Below the pieces are notes generated by a model. That model saw only the letters and a program-made list of their open reading frames with translations, had not been told where the DNA came from and did not search any database. A DNA stretch of 64,000 nt from Phlyctochytrium arcticum (lineage: Eukaryota; Chytridiomycota; Chytridiomycetes; Chytridiales; Chytridiaceae), in the NCBI GenBank assembly GCA_025602905.1, contig JAHLKI010000039.1, forward strand, positions 1-64,000, written 5' to 3'. Both the position numbers and the translations under genes were made by a program. Positions 32,593 through 43,542 of this stretch are shown piece after piece (position 1 is the stretch's first letter; every line of letters begins with the position of its first letter).

Positions 32593-33512
32593 ATTAAACT
32601 ATTGATAGTTTTTTTCCTAATTGTACCATTGAATTTAACTATTCTTGAGATCAGAATTGGACAGAGTTTTCCCTGGGAAACAGGTGAAAATCCGAGGTAC
32701 TGATGCATACAAAAGTAGAAAAATTATCGCAGTAACGAAGAATGCTAATCAATGTTTCATTTGCAGTGCCCCCAACCGATTATGTTCGTGAATTCATGGA
32801 GCAAGCCAGCGAAAAACGGTCATTCTAAATGTGCCAAAATGCAAAGGTGTGAAAAAGGGATAAACACGCTGAATCAACATAAAACATGACAAAATCGGAC
32901 AAAACCATGCTGAAATCGATGCAAAACGCTACTTTTTCGGCTTTTTGAATCGCTAATTATCCTACCCGCAGTTTCCACCCCTTGAATTCCTAGTTTGCCG
33001 CATAATTCTAAATCTTTCAACATTGATAACCAAGAACTCCATGCTATCGAGCCAATCATACTCCTTGAATCTTGCCAAAATCTCCCCGCAATCCTACCCG
33101 CAGTTTCTCCTTCGTTTTGTCTGGTTTGTCAGATACATTCTCCTGTCTAGAACTTTGCCTTTTTCCCGCTCCAGTACCTCGAAACAACCCTCCAAAGCCT
33201 ACGGAGACTACGGAGGCTTCGTTGGGTGGAGCGAAACCCGCAGTCCTACCCGCAAATTTCCACAATTTCATCAACAAAGGATACTGATAATCTTTATTTG
33301 CTTCAGACTTATCCAGTACGGCAATGTCACTCCAATCTCCATTGCCACGTCCGGGACAACATTTCGCTCTTTGCATCAAATGCAGCATAGTTCTCGTCTG
33401 TGGCAAACGAGATACGAAGGAATCGAACATTTATATTCCAATAAAAGTATTTAACAGGATCGCTTATCATATACACATCCGCATTTCTCTTTATGCAACA
33501 AACATCTTAAAG
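32593..33512. other. Island spacer with thrice-repeated CCTACCCGCA phrase
   Basis: No supported gene. The phrase CCTACCCGCA(G/A)(A)TTTC recurs at about 32962, 33098 and 33247, each in slightly different context, suggesting decayed copies of one short element. Confidence 0.4.
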
Positions 33513-33713
33513 TTAGGCATACATATGAAGATATTCGCCCCGCAACATGTGCTCTGCTTCTCGAAACACATTTTGGGCGCTAGGATGACCCCACATCGCA
33601 CCACGCATGACCAATTGCATCCTCGCATCAAGCAGATTCCTTTCTGCGTCGTCCTCAGCGTCCTCATAAAGCCTGGCTAATTGAGATATTTCGGCGGGCG
33701 GTTCGTGCACCAC
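33513..33713 (-). CDS. Short acidic ORF, possible Crinkler 3' exon
   Basis: The frame reads ...EPPAEISQLARLYEDAEDDA then ERNLLDARMQLVMRGAMWGH and ends LRGEYLHMYA; it stays open upstream to about 33770 (ETVDGYGDGALAKRIKVVHE). Protein-like composition and position just 3' of the Crinkler gene suggest an extra exon or a separate decayed gene. I could not find an intron joining it convincingly, and recognise no domain. Confidence 0.3.
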   Translation of the reverse strand: MVHEPPAEISQLARLYEDAEDDAERNLLDARMQLVMRGAMWGHPSAQNVFREAEHMLRGEYLHMYA

Positions 33714-33852
33714 CTTTATGCGTTTCGCTAACGCTCCATCGCCATATCCATCAACAGTCTCTTGATATGATCCAGGTCAAGCCCCTTCTGAGGATACGAA
33801 ACAATTCTTCAATTATTCTTGGGTCTTTGGCGATTTCCTCAACCAAAGATAA

Positions 33853-35071
33853 TTAGAAGGATAATAAAGAATCCGGATCCACCTCCCTCCCACTAACCCC
33901 TGCCGCCATGACACCATCCAAGTAACTCTTCACTGTCTCGACATAGTCCCCCTCGCTACCAAAATCTGGGATTTCCAACTCATCCTCCTTTATCCATCCC
34001 TTCCTCAATGCCTTCTTTCGTGCTTGAGAGGCCTGAAACCAAAGACACCGTTTAAATGGTTGAATTAGTCCAAGCAACAATGGCTTTCCGTCGATATCCC
34101 CGAAAGTCATTGGAGCAGTGAGTTGTGTTCCCGGTTGAAGTTCCGGATGGTAACTATCGAGCGTTTTTAATTTCCACTGTTTGCACAGCAATCGACAAGT
34201 GAAGGTCCCATTTTCGTAAATAAAACATATGAATCCATTGTCAAAGGCTCTTTCGATGGGCTAACATCAGTTGTTAGCCTAGATCAAGGTTCATTCGACA
34301 ATCAGAAACTCACTTTGTACAGCAGTAACCCGTTCCGCACATCATTAATATCCTCTAAATCCACTATCCACTTGAAGTTCTCCCACGCATGTTTGAAGAG
34401 ATGTCCAGCGATAATATGATTTGAAGGTAAAGTGATACCGGAGAGAGAACACCGGAGTTCCTTGGGAATCTTGAACTTCTGACCCGATTTTCCCATTGTA
34501 GCCGCAACCAGTTTCTCTCTAAATTTGTCGGCAGCCGATCCGCGTGTCTCATTTCCTTCCGTGTATGATAATGCCTTCTCCAATATCGACGATACACCCC
34601 GGAAAACTAGGTTCGAATTCTTGATAAGAATCTCCATATCCGCTTTTAAGTCGAGTGGCGACGAGTTCAAGGGACCTAGGAAATGGGATCGGATCTTACA
34701 AGTCAATTGCGCAATGAGTACTCGACACGAATCCTTCCCTTACCACTAGTAGTCGGCGGAACTCGATCCGGCACCACAATCAGCAAAGGGCTCGCTTCAG
34801 TGTCCTTTAGCGTATCTACTTTGCCGCGTGGGTCAATAGAATGCTTGGGTTCGGGTTCTTCTTTGTCTTTCTCTAGTGCTTCTGCATTGACGTAGACGAG
34901 GAGGCGGTTTGGCGGCACTCCCTGCAGACACTGCTCCTCTACCAACTTCTCCTTCACTGCGTCGCACAGACGGTCTACAGTCGAACCCTCCGGGACAGAA
35001 ACAGAGGTGACTCTTGTTCTAGGTACTTTCTTGCCGTTGGCAGTAGTTAGTTGAAACCAAATTTCCAACAT
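33853..35071 (-). CDS. Crinkler-type protein: ubiquitin-like header + HNH nuclease
   Basis: Exons 34744-35071, 34314-34675 and 33853-34260 join in phase to 365 aa. Residues 1-100 form a ubiquitin-like header as in Crinkler (CRN) proteins: MLEIWFQLTTANGKKVPRTR, VSVPEGSTVDRLCDAVKEKL, ASPLLIVVPD. The middle and C-terminal part contains an HNH-type nuclease core: CSLSGITLPSNHIIAGHLFK, then DINDVRNGLLLYKPIERAFD, where splicing at 34261-34313 creates the LLLYKPIERAFDNGF block typical of fungal CRN HNH domains. CRNs were first described as oomycete effectors and occur in chytrids and Mucoromycota; several carry nuclease domains. No secretion signal is evident. Whether it is a host-directed effector, an inter-strain toxin or a selfish gene is open. 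Confidence 0.75.
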
Positions 35072-35554
35072 GGTTGTTTCGTGAATCTTGCTTGCGGTGT
35101 TTCGCCGTATTTCGGCTTCGGTCAGTCAACAACTGCAGGCGCCCCGCAGGTGGTTTATATCAGTGGCACAGATATCAAAACGCAGCAGTGAAAACATCTG
35201 AGACATCAGTTCTGTACAGCGGGCAGTACTAGAGGCAGCACTTAGAACCAGAACAGTGCATTCATATAGACTCTCAAGGAAAACGCCCTCCAAGGAGTTT
35301 TTCCAGCATACATTTTGCGGCTTGTTCCAGAGAGTAAACGACTCCATTCGGCTATTATGAGGTAGACTACATCTTGGACAAGCGAACGCGCGCGGTCGAC
35401 GGAGAGGAGGTTGTCGAATTCCTCGTTGGGCCGGCTATAACAACTCGCAGGATAATGCATGGGGTGCCCTTTGATGATTTGGGAGACGACAGGAAAGCCA
35501 TTTACGGATTAGAACAGAATATTTGATCATTTACATAGGAAAGATTACAGTTCA
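35072..35554. other. Non-coding, no supported gene
   Basis: Crinkler upstream region and 3' flank of the recombinase remnant. Two overlapping antisense ORFs of about 72 codons (35126-35460) read as one frameshifted unit with hydrophobic stretches, but no domain is recognised. Confidence 0.35.
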
Positions 35555-36034
35555 TTAGTTATACCTCATTTCATCTGCGTCGCAAAAAAGATCTTTATCG
35601 TCATCGGTTCCCATCGGCGACGTTTGACACGATAGACATTTACCATCAGTGAGATCTTGGAGATCTTCACCAGTGATTCTTTCGTTGCAAACATTACAAA
35701 AGATACGCTTGTTATAGAATATTTGATGAACCGGGTATGAATGATTCATCTTCTTGACAATTGCGGATTGTGCGATAATATCTCCATTATCCGCTTCCGA
35801 GAGTTTCATTGAAATTGAACGGCGTAGATCATTGTTGCTCATTTTAATACCAATATACGACTCGATAGTTCTTGCCAATGCGGAACCATGTGTGTTGCTC
35901 CATTTTCCGCGATCGTCACTAGGGACATCATCTTTGTTTCGTTGCTTCCTGATCAGATAATCCCAATTTTCAATATCTCGAGCGACACATAATGTAGACA
36001 GGTATTCATTTGACTGTAACTCGTTGTTTGACAC
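35555..36034 (-). pseudogene. Tyrosine-recombinase C-terminal remnant
   Basis: ORF of 159 codons whose first 11 come from antisense primase sequence, so the true N-terminus is lost. Residues 60-107 show the tyrosine-recombinase pattern: an NNDLRRS block (Arg about 71), then AIVKKMNHS (His about 98) 26-27 residues later and FYNK (Tyr about 107) 9 residues after that, the spacing of the R...H...Y catalytic triad; the usual first His of HxxR is Asn. After it comes a CxxC...CxxC zinc-ribbon-like tail (CNVC...CLSC). Similar recombinases occur in Cryptons, DIRS-type elements, Polinton-like viruses and large DNA viruses. N-terminally truncated, probably inactive. Confidence 0.5.
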
Positions 36035-36246
36035 TGGCGTTTACTGCGATAAGAACCGCTCCATGGCATGTGTCGGAAAGACTAAATCAAAGTATGATAG
36101 TCGCATTTTGTATCAAGAGGACGATAATGAACATTTGGAAAATTATCTTATTCAGAATGTTCAACCAGATGATGAGCCTGTCGAATGGGCAAAGCATACA
36201 ACATTCATTAAGAAAAAAACCGCTGGCAAAAAGATTGCCAAAGCCG
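36003..36246 (+). repeat. Inverted 244-bp fragment of the primase-like ORF
   Basis: Reverse complement of 31866-32109 (paired positions sum to 68,112) with no difference seen. It encodes residues about 162-243 of the primase-like protein on the + strand, then diverges at 36247. It abuts and overlaps the start of the recombinase remnant. Suggests rearrangement of a once larger element. Confidence 0.9.
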
Positions 36247-37422
36247 ATATCCCCGCGGATGGCGGTCAACTTATTCTGAGTAATATATCCCACAAGATAC
36301 CTGAAATTTGGGCAGATGGCGTGATGAGATAGCATAGCAATTACAGAGTATCCCGAGAAAGCCAACGGCGCTGTCTGCGATTTCTTGTGCGCACATTTAC
36401 ATGTACGGATGTGTGCATGTCAGTAGTTGAGCGTGGGAAAAATCAACGCTGAGCCTATGTTTTCGGCGCGAACTCAGTCGAGGCAAATATCCCTGTCCCT
36501 GGTATGCGACATTTGTCTGAAATATGACATGACTTCACGAGAGGGGAGCAGAGTGGTTGCAATCTGGCAACCATTGCCTTCGGGGTGCTTCTCATTACTC
36601 CAATCGTTGCAGATGAACAAGTAGCAGTTGTCAGGCGCAGGTATTGCGCTCTGGGATACATATGTTTGAATCCCAGGGTTGCCGTTATCATCATGTCTTC
36701 GCTATTGTGAGCAAGTGCGGTTTTGCGACGTTTCCTTACGCGTCTATACGAGCGCCATTGAGACTCTTGGCTTGTCCTTGTGGTCATGCCAAACTGTTTG
36801 GTTAAACTCATAAGAACAATTCAAAGGCTCTGCGATTGTTTATAGTGCTTTCGATGTGGTTCTGACTGGCTAGCATTCCTGGCATTTTGATGTCTGGTAT
36901 CAGGAGATGTGCCTGGTACTCAGCAATGTACAGTCGAACAATCAATAGAGAGCCTATCTACCGTTTTCATCAGGCCCGAATTCGTTTGAAACATCTCTTT
37001 CATGTGATGTGAGGGCTACTGCCAGAGACTGTAGGTAGGATGACGAGGAAGCGATTTTCTTGATGTCCCTCCTTCATTCGTGTGACTCTCGATGAGAATA
37101 ATCAATCACCAGCTGTGCTCAGATAAAAGCCGGAGGGATCCATGGTCGACTGAAGCCGTTATGACCTGGATCCCCCCAAAGGCCTAGCGCGGCCTGTCCT
37201 GATCACTCAGTCCTCGAGCGCAAGTGCATACGCGCCGTATATCAGATAAAGTGCATAGATCACTACTAATCCACCTCGAGTGCTGCCACTACCATCCCCC
37301 CTTCCCCCCCTTCCTCCTAAATCTGGTGAGAAGTGGGAACGATGCTCTGAGATGCTCCCCAGATAAATCCCTGGGAGAAACTCCCAAACTCCACAAAACC
37401 TCCCAACACGTGACAGGGCCGT
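36247..37422. other. Non-coding stretch left of the transposon
   Basis: No supported gene. The last about 230 bp before 37423 would originally have joined 41471 onward as the TVP18 upstream region before the transposon inserted. Confidence 0.4.
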
Positions 37423-37451
37423 GTCTGGCGCCCAGCGCACGGGTCCCATTT
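37423..37451 (+). repeat. Left TSD (8 bp) and 21-bp TIR
   Basis: GTCTGGCG at 37423-37430 is followed by the left TIR, 37431-37451. Matches the right end exactly in inverted (TIR) and direct (TSD) orientation. Confidence 0.95.
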
Positions 37452-40400
37452 CTGTCATTATGCACTGCACAGCCACCTCCACCCGCAGATTCTTTCCCCA
37501 GGGATTCTTCTTGGGCGGAAGAGAACTAATAAAAACCCCTCGAACAAGCGTCCCGATATTACTCATTTCGTTCCAAACGTATCCAAGCTGAGGTATATAG
37601 AAAAAAAGACAGGGTATACTAACGAAACTAGCCTATTCTACGGCATTTTCGATTGAAGAAGAGTAACGAGGATGTGTATATTGCACGGTAGGGGCCTTGG
37701 GCTCGGACGGAATCGCTTCAAAATTGGATATCTTATACTTACTATAGTTCTTGGGGAGTTGACACAAGCAGCACTCATTTGGTGGGGCGGTTCTGGCGGT
37801 TGATACATATCAGATCTGCTTTCAAGTAAGTAAGATGAAGAAGTCGCAAGTTGACATGCGTTACTTACCACAGCTCCTCAGTAATTTCTTCATCTTCTTC
37901 GTCTCTTACGAAGTCATCTTCTTTTAGTGGGGTGGCCATATTGTACATCCACCAGATGAATTCGTTCTCGGTAATTAGTCTCCTGAGATGAGGGCAAATA
38001 GTTTGATCAAGAATGGGACATGAGCAAATAGAAGATGGCGGCTTTTCAAGTTTCGATGTCTTGATGTAAAACTTGGTGTTTTGCTGAGCGACGTCGACTG
38101 GATTCAAGGCTTGGTTGGTAATATCCCGTAGAGGGGGCCGCGGTCGCGTCGTTTCAACGGCAGCAAACTGGTCAATACGCGTGTGGACATTCAAAGCAAC
38201 CTTTTTGTCCCCCCACAAAGTCAGTGGTAGCAAACGCTCTGAGAATGTCACGATTGTTTCAGGGCCGATATTTGCAGCGGTGAATTGGGAAATTTTGGTG
38301 GCTTTCTTCCGCTTCTTTTTTGGCGGTTCAGCGGTCGTTGCGATGGAAGTGGTTGCTGATGGCGGTGCAACTTTGTATCGTACCTGATACCCACGAACTT
38401 TGGTACCAGTTGCAGAATGGGTAAACATCATTTCTCCTTGGATGATGATGTTTGGCGAGTTGGCAATGAGCTTGCGGAACATAGTCGTGAGGGCGGCAGT
38501 CATCACGTTGAGATGGGCATTGTAGAATTGCGTACGTTTGGTTTGTACGGGCTGCCGTGGCTGAAGCTTGAAGCTGTTCATATATTTAGTCCATGGCAGC
38601 CTCTTTCTCCTATCTAGTGCTTTTTGTTTCGCGACTTGGGCCAGGAATGATCTCGCACTCAGGTTCTTATTGGATGACAAGTAGAGGGTAGTCATAACAG
38701 CACGGCCGTGAGAATCAAAGGGACGAATGCATGCACGAAGCAGGGAGTGAAATACTTCCAAGTCCTCCGAACTTGCCAAAGGGAGTTGACTATAAAGCGC
38801 AGCAATAATTTCGGGGTCTCCTCCAGCCTCCATTTCCTGAATAGCAGAAAGTATGTGGAGAACAATCGTGACATAGTTCTTTTTGCGGTAGCGAATGAAC
38901 AACGGCAAAAGTCTGTGCAACACCTCCTTGTAAAGCATAACATCTCCGCTGGCCATAGCCGTTGCCGCATCCAGAACAAGTGGCAGTTCTTCATCAAAAA
39001 GGCGGACTAGAGACTCCACTATATCACGTTGAAACTCAGGTAGATCCGTTTGCTGCTTCACCCAATCCAACACTTGGACTCGGCACTTTTTCCAGGACAG
39101 GAACATCATAGTCAGCAGCATCATGCGCCTTACAGGTCGCAGCTTTACTAGAGTAACCGCGAAATCGGGGAATGCGGCGCTCCAAATGGGCATGAAGACA
39201 TTGAAGTTCCATTGCAGCAAAGCTGAAATACAGTAAGTATATTGCCTTGCCGTGAAACGTAAATGATACAGAGCTTACCCTGCTGCGCGTTCAGTGCTAT
39301 ATGCATGGCATCAGGCCATGGACAGAGAACAACTCTCAGATACAGATGATCCGTAGGTAATGGGGTTCGACTATGCGCCCAGAGCATCTTCATCACGTTA
39401 CGCCAAACATAAAAGTCGCCAGTTATCCAGATAGCACCATCCTTGTAGTGTTCAATAAATTTTTTGACGGAAACCATTAAAGAGCGCAAATCCTCCGCTG
39501 ACTTCATGCGATTGGGCATCGCGTCGAAAACGTGGAACTGCTTTAGTTCAGCAGCACTAGTGGACATGTCAAAACAGTACGGCTGGCGAAAGTTGTTTGA
39601 TTGGTCCTTGGTAATCAACTTTTCACCGTAAGTTTCCTTAACAATCACATCGGTAACTGCTTGGCTCAGGAACGGCGCACCGACAAAGGTCTTTTTGTCC
39701 TTATCAGTCTTCAGGGAGCTAAAGTCGATGTGGGGCTTGTCCAGAAGTGGCAAGGGTAAAGCCCGCCGTACGAATCCATTCTCTTCATCCTTGGACGAAT
39801 CCCCTTTGGGAAAGAACTTGACAGCCAAATTAGCTTGCGTATGGACAGTGCTAAACTTCCCGGAGTTGGCTGAGCCGGGAGTTCCATGAACCGAAACCCT
39901 ATTAAAGTCGTCCATCTTCACGACTGGCACTTCCGTTCCGCTGGCCATCCGCTCAGTCAACTCTTTGTACGCCCTTTCATTGGCGGCCTTCATTTTCTGC
40001 TCCGCAATGTCGAGGCTATAGCTCAAGTTGAATGACGAAAGAACCTTCCTACTAGAGTCAGATATTCCCAGAGTCGTAGACAACACCACATCCTTCACGA
40101 AATTGATGTGCGGATGAAGGAATGCCGCCTTCTGTACAGCAATGGAAGCAATGATACGTCTTCTTCTCTCGGACTCTGTTTGTTTCCATGTGGTGGCTAT
40201 CAAAAGGAAATTAGCTATCTAATATATCCAAATCAAAATAGATCTACATACCTGACAAACCGAGGTCAACAGCGGTTTTGGTGGCGAGCTGTTCACAGCT
40301 GTCTAAGTGCTCAATGAAGGCGTCGAGGTCGGATGTGAAGGGCATCTTAAGTTTGCACTTTTTGTCCAGTAGTTGTAATACTCCCGCCCTAAACTTGAGA

Positions 40401-41470
40401 GTATCCTTCAAAACCGGCTGAACGGTCTCTTCAACATCAACTTCAATGGTGCCAAAAAGCAGCTTGCGTGCAGGCGTAGGCGAGACCACAGACGAGATGG
40501 GTACGGGCGACGCGAAAGTTGGTGTAGAGTATGTAAGCGACCCACCGACAGAAACAGGCGTTACGCGTGCAGGAGTGATAAAGAGAGGGTTGGGTACAGG
40601 GGTGACGGGTGTGGTGGGCGTGACGGTTATAGTTGTTGCGGCAGGTACAGGCGTTCCGGGTATAGTCATAGTAGCAGTGGGCCTGACGGGCGTCGCGGTG
40701 CTACTGCTGCCAACAGCAACAGCTTGGGTATTGTCCTCCTGTTGGGTGCTTAAAAAAAGGGGATGTGGGTATTTGCGGTTTAAATGTGACCAACATTTCT
40801 TGCAGAAAGTAGCATTTTTGTGGCCGGCATTTGTGTCGAAATGAAAATCAACATTGTTGGCTACGAGATGCGCGAGAAGTCCCAAACTGCGATGGTAGTA
40901 TCGGGCAGAGGGCTTGGTTGTCCTGCAAGTAATGCAAGTATATTTGATGCCTGATTTCTTCTTGCTAACTGGGCTATCAAATGCTCCGACAAATCGACCG
41001 GTGTTCTGAGAACTGCCTCCAGAAGACTGATTACTATGGGTGCTGTCAGTCATTATAAGTTGCGTGGGCTCGGATGGAATCGTCTTAGGCTGTCAACAGG
41101 GGGAGTTGATAGGTATCTTGACGAGATCCAAGCGTCCCCGTACTGATGCAACGCGAATCCTTCGATTGGGGGAACCTCGAAGTGGGGGGAGTTAACAGCG
41201 AAATCGCCATCAGAAATCTGCACTTAACTGTTATCATCGCTACACAAAACGGCCCAACCCATAAGCCACTTCAAAGTAATATACACCACCCCGCCTTTCG
41301 AGATGCAGGAGCGCATTTTTATTGACGGTTTGCAATTATACAGGCCAAAGTAGGTTTTCCAACGCGTATTTCACGGACACGCCGGAGCTCTGATTACATC
41401 AGCAAAGCTGCGCAAGCACGTTCCTAATTTGGTGGGTTGATTAGGCCTAAAATGGGACCCGTGCGCTGGG
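37431..41470 (-). mobile_element. Complete 4,040-bp TIR DNA transposon, unassigned family
   Basis: Both ends carry a perfect 21-bp terminal inverted repeat beginning CCCAGCGCACGGGTCCCATT (37431-37451 and reverse complement at 41450-41470). Directly outside are identical 8-mers GTCTGGCG at 37423-37430 and 41471-41478, a perfect target-site duplication, so this is an intact insertion. It carries one spliced gene on the minus strand. 8-bp duplications are typical of hAT, P and Kyakuja-Dileera-Zisupton elements, but the encoded protein shows no motif letting me choose among them. A near-identical but truncated copy lies at 3045-5699. Confidence 0.95.
37865..41053 (-). CDS. Transposon-encoded protein, putative transposase
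   Basis: Exons 40252-41053, 39279-40196 and 37865-39222 join in phase to 1,025 aa; a donor at the stop (TG|GTAAGT) could add a short C-terminal exon near 37640-37810. Residues about 35-90 form a Cys/His zinc-binding region (CITCRTTKPSARYYH...CKKCW), then a Thr/Pro/Val-rich linker (about 105-210). The central part has an acidic cluster in WITGDFYVWRNVM and a PDAMHIALNAQQALLQWNF block with Asp and His that could belong to an RNase-H-like DDE fold; later FLSWKKCRVQVLDW and the acidic C-terminus DEEDEEITEELW. Position between TIRs makes it the likely transposase, but I do not recognise the superfamily. Confidence 0.7.
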
Positions 41471-41478
41471 GTCTGGCG
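41450..41478 (+). repeat. Right 21-bp TIR and TSD (8 bp)
   Basis: Right TIR 41450-41470 ends GTGCGCTGGG and is followed by GTCTGGCG at 41471-41478. The same terminus in the truncated copy ends at 5699 but is followed by a different 8-mer. Confidence 0.95.
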
Positions 41479-41660
41479 GAAATGGATTCGCGCGCGACCG
41501 TTTGGAACCTTCTCGGCAAAGTGCGTGCTACCAGAAAGTGTCCGCACTCATATAAAAACTTTCGGCCAAGATCCCTCCTACCGCCGCCGCGCACCGGCCT
41601 TCTGCAAGTCTTTCTCCTTCTCAACTCCGGTCTCTGTCATCTCTCACAACCGCAACCAAG

Positions 41661-42450
41661 ATGAGTTTAGGCTCCGAGCTCACTAGCGGCAAATGCACTA
41701 TCTACGCACAATGGTAGGTTCTGCGATATATGGCTCACCCGCATGTACATTATACTGAATTGTCTTTCCAGGTGTGCCATCCTGTCCGTGCTGTGTAAGT
41801 TGCCTCCTGCAAGTACTGAACGCATCTGGATTAACCGTACTCCAAAGTTCTCATCATCTTTGGCATCACAAATTTCCTTAGTGTCATCATTTTTGCCATC
41901 ATTGCCTTGTAAGTGACCTGCCAGCCATCGCAGTCTGACCGCTTTGCTCACCTACGGATCTCTAGTGTTGAAGCATTTTTCATGATTTGGCTGGAGCTTC
42001 CCCTCCTGGCTGCATGCCTTCCAGGCGGCCCAAAAATGTACGTGTCTGGCAAACGTTCCTCTAACGAATCTCAACTTAACTCTTTCTGCAATTCCAGCCA
42101 AAAGTTCAAGGAATTCTTTGCAAAGACCAGTCTCCGAGCCGCGTTATACGCAGTGTATGTCACAGTCGATTATTTGGAAGCCCGGTCATGCTAACACATT
42201 CTACCTGATAGGTTTGCGGTATTGATCTGGCTCTCGCTTTTAGAATCCGCGACAAGTATATTGGTTGCCGCAGTGTTTTTAACACTTACAAGTGGATTCT
42301 ATCGTACGTATACCACTTTTGTATATGGCTGCCCTCCTCAACCACTGCCTCTTCCATATAACAGTCATTAGCGTCTTCAAGAAGGAAGAGCTGGAGCGAA
42401 GTGGTCTGACCGGCGGGGCCGGTATCGCTGCCGCAGCGACAAGAGTTTAA
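41661..42450 (+). CDS. TVP18: TVP18-like Golgi membrane protein
   Basis: Seven exons (41661-41713, 41772-41794, 41848-41908, 41966-42037, 42098-42154, 42212-42303, 42365-42450) give 147 aa. It reads as a TVP18-family four-helix membrane protein: SIYGQW-like start TIYAQWCAILSVLFLIIFGI, then SVIIFAIIAFVEAFFMIWLE, the loop CLPGGPKIQKFKEFF, a helix RAALYAVFAVLIWLSL and a last helix ATSILVAAVFLTLTSGFYLI. TVP18 proteins are small Tlg2-vesicle/Golgi membrane proteins linked to vesicle trafficking. A 4-kb transposon sits 190 bp upstream of the ATG. Very short exons (23 nt) and six introns in an under-800-bp gene show the intron density of this genome. Confidence 0.88.
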
Positions 42451-42655
42451 ATAGCAAGTTACGGGACCATCCCTTATTGACGTTGGTGGTGAATAGCTGC
42501 TCTTGTCGCGTCGCGTGCACCAAAACGCGGCTTCTGAAACTATAAAACTTTGCCACATATCTAGTTACCATGGTACCTACAAGCTGATTGAGATACACAC
42601 ATTCCGCGAGATTTGCACTGTGAATTAGCTGAAAACCTACATTTCACCCGTCTCA

Positions 42656-43016
42656 ATGTTGAGCTTATATGGAGCCGTCGGCGCCGCCGCACCTTGGGCT
42701 ATACTCCCAAAGCTCGCCCCTGTAGCTTCTCGGATACCGGCAGTTGGACTTTTGGGCGGACTTGCAGGGTGGCTGTCGGGAATCCTCATGGCCGTACCCA
42801 AGAAGAAGACAACCCACCGCAAAAAGGTACCGTTAAACAGTGCGTGCTGCCAAGTTGTTGCCACATCACTCACTCATATTTTGGTGGTGATAGCGTCTAC
42901 GAATGGCAACGAAATGGCTCAAACCCATGCGAAACATTACGACCTGCCCATTCTGCGGTCAAGCAACCCTCCAACACCACATTTGTCGATCCTGCGCCAA
43001 GAAGGCATTGTCATGA
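42656..43016 (+). CDS. MRPL32: Mitochondrial large-subunit ribosomal protein bL32m
   Basis: Exons 42656-42826 and 42894-43016 give 97 aa. An N-terminal hydrophobic, Ala-rich presequence (about residues 1-45) leads to MAVPKKKTTHRKK, the conserved start of mature L32 and the usual cleavage region, then RLRMATKWLKPMRNITTC and a zinc ribbon CPFCG...HHICRSC (four Cys) before the end at ALS. Acts in the mitochondrial large ribosomal subunit. In yeast, L32 presequence processing is done by the m-AAA protease, which the long presequence here would allow (family knowledge). Lies 205 bp downstream of TVP18 on the same strand. Confidence 0.93.
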
Positions 43017-43542
43017 TCTCCTCTAACGCTGCATAGAATCCCGCTCAGCCCTTCTCCCGCTGCTCCATTGTATATACCTTCTCTGGTTCATTTTCTTAAT
43101 TATTCACATTCATTTTCAATTTCAACATCCGCTTATACATCTTGGATCTTGAGCCCCGGTCGAATCCGGCTGATGTTTTGTTGGGAGTCCCGAATGTCTT
43201 TTGGGTTACTCTGGGTTTTCCTCAACTTGTGCCAGTGGTAGTCTTGCTGGTTTAAATCGCACATCCCGAACACTGACTTATATGAAAATCTTTACACATA
43301 TTTATGTTTTGGCAATGTCGCCGATACGATTATCACACTCTGCCTGAGGCATTCCTGCTCTCTAGCTTTACATCCCAGCTTCGCTGGTTTTGCCGTTTTT
43401 AATGCAACCATCACGTGGAAGTCGTTTGTCTGCTGGCTGCAATGTGCAGAATCGCAGCATTCGATTGTAAAAGGTCTGATTACTTCGGGGGAATCAACAC
43501 TGGGAACCTGTCCCTCTGGAAAATGCCAATATAGTCGGGAAG
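43017..43542. other. Intergenic, MRPL32 3' / GPI8 5' region
   Basis: AT-rich after the L32 stop (3' UTR-like). No gene, RNA or clear promoter element supported. Confidence 0.4.

Noticed and set aside
33056..33430. 124-codon minus-strand ORF as a gene
   Set aside because: No recognisable domain, overlaps the repeated CCTACCCGCA phrases, and has no convincing splice partners.
36010..36332. Separate + strand gene at 36.0-36.3 kb
   Set aside because: It is only the inverted copied fragment of the primase-like ORF running into unrelated sequence.
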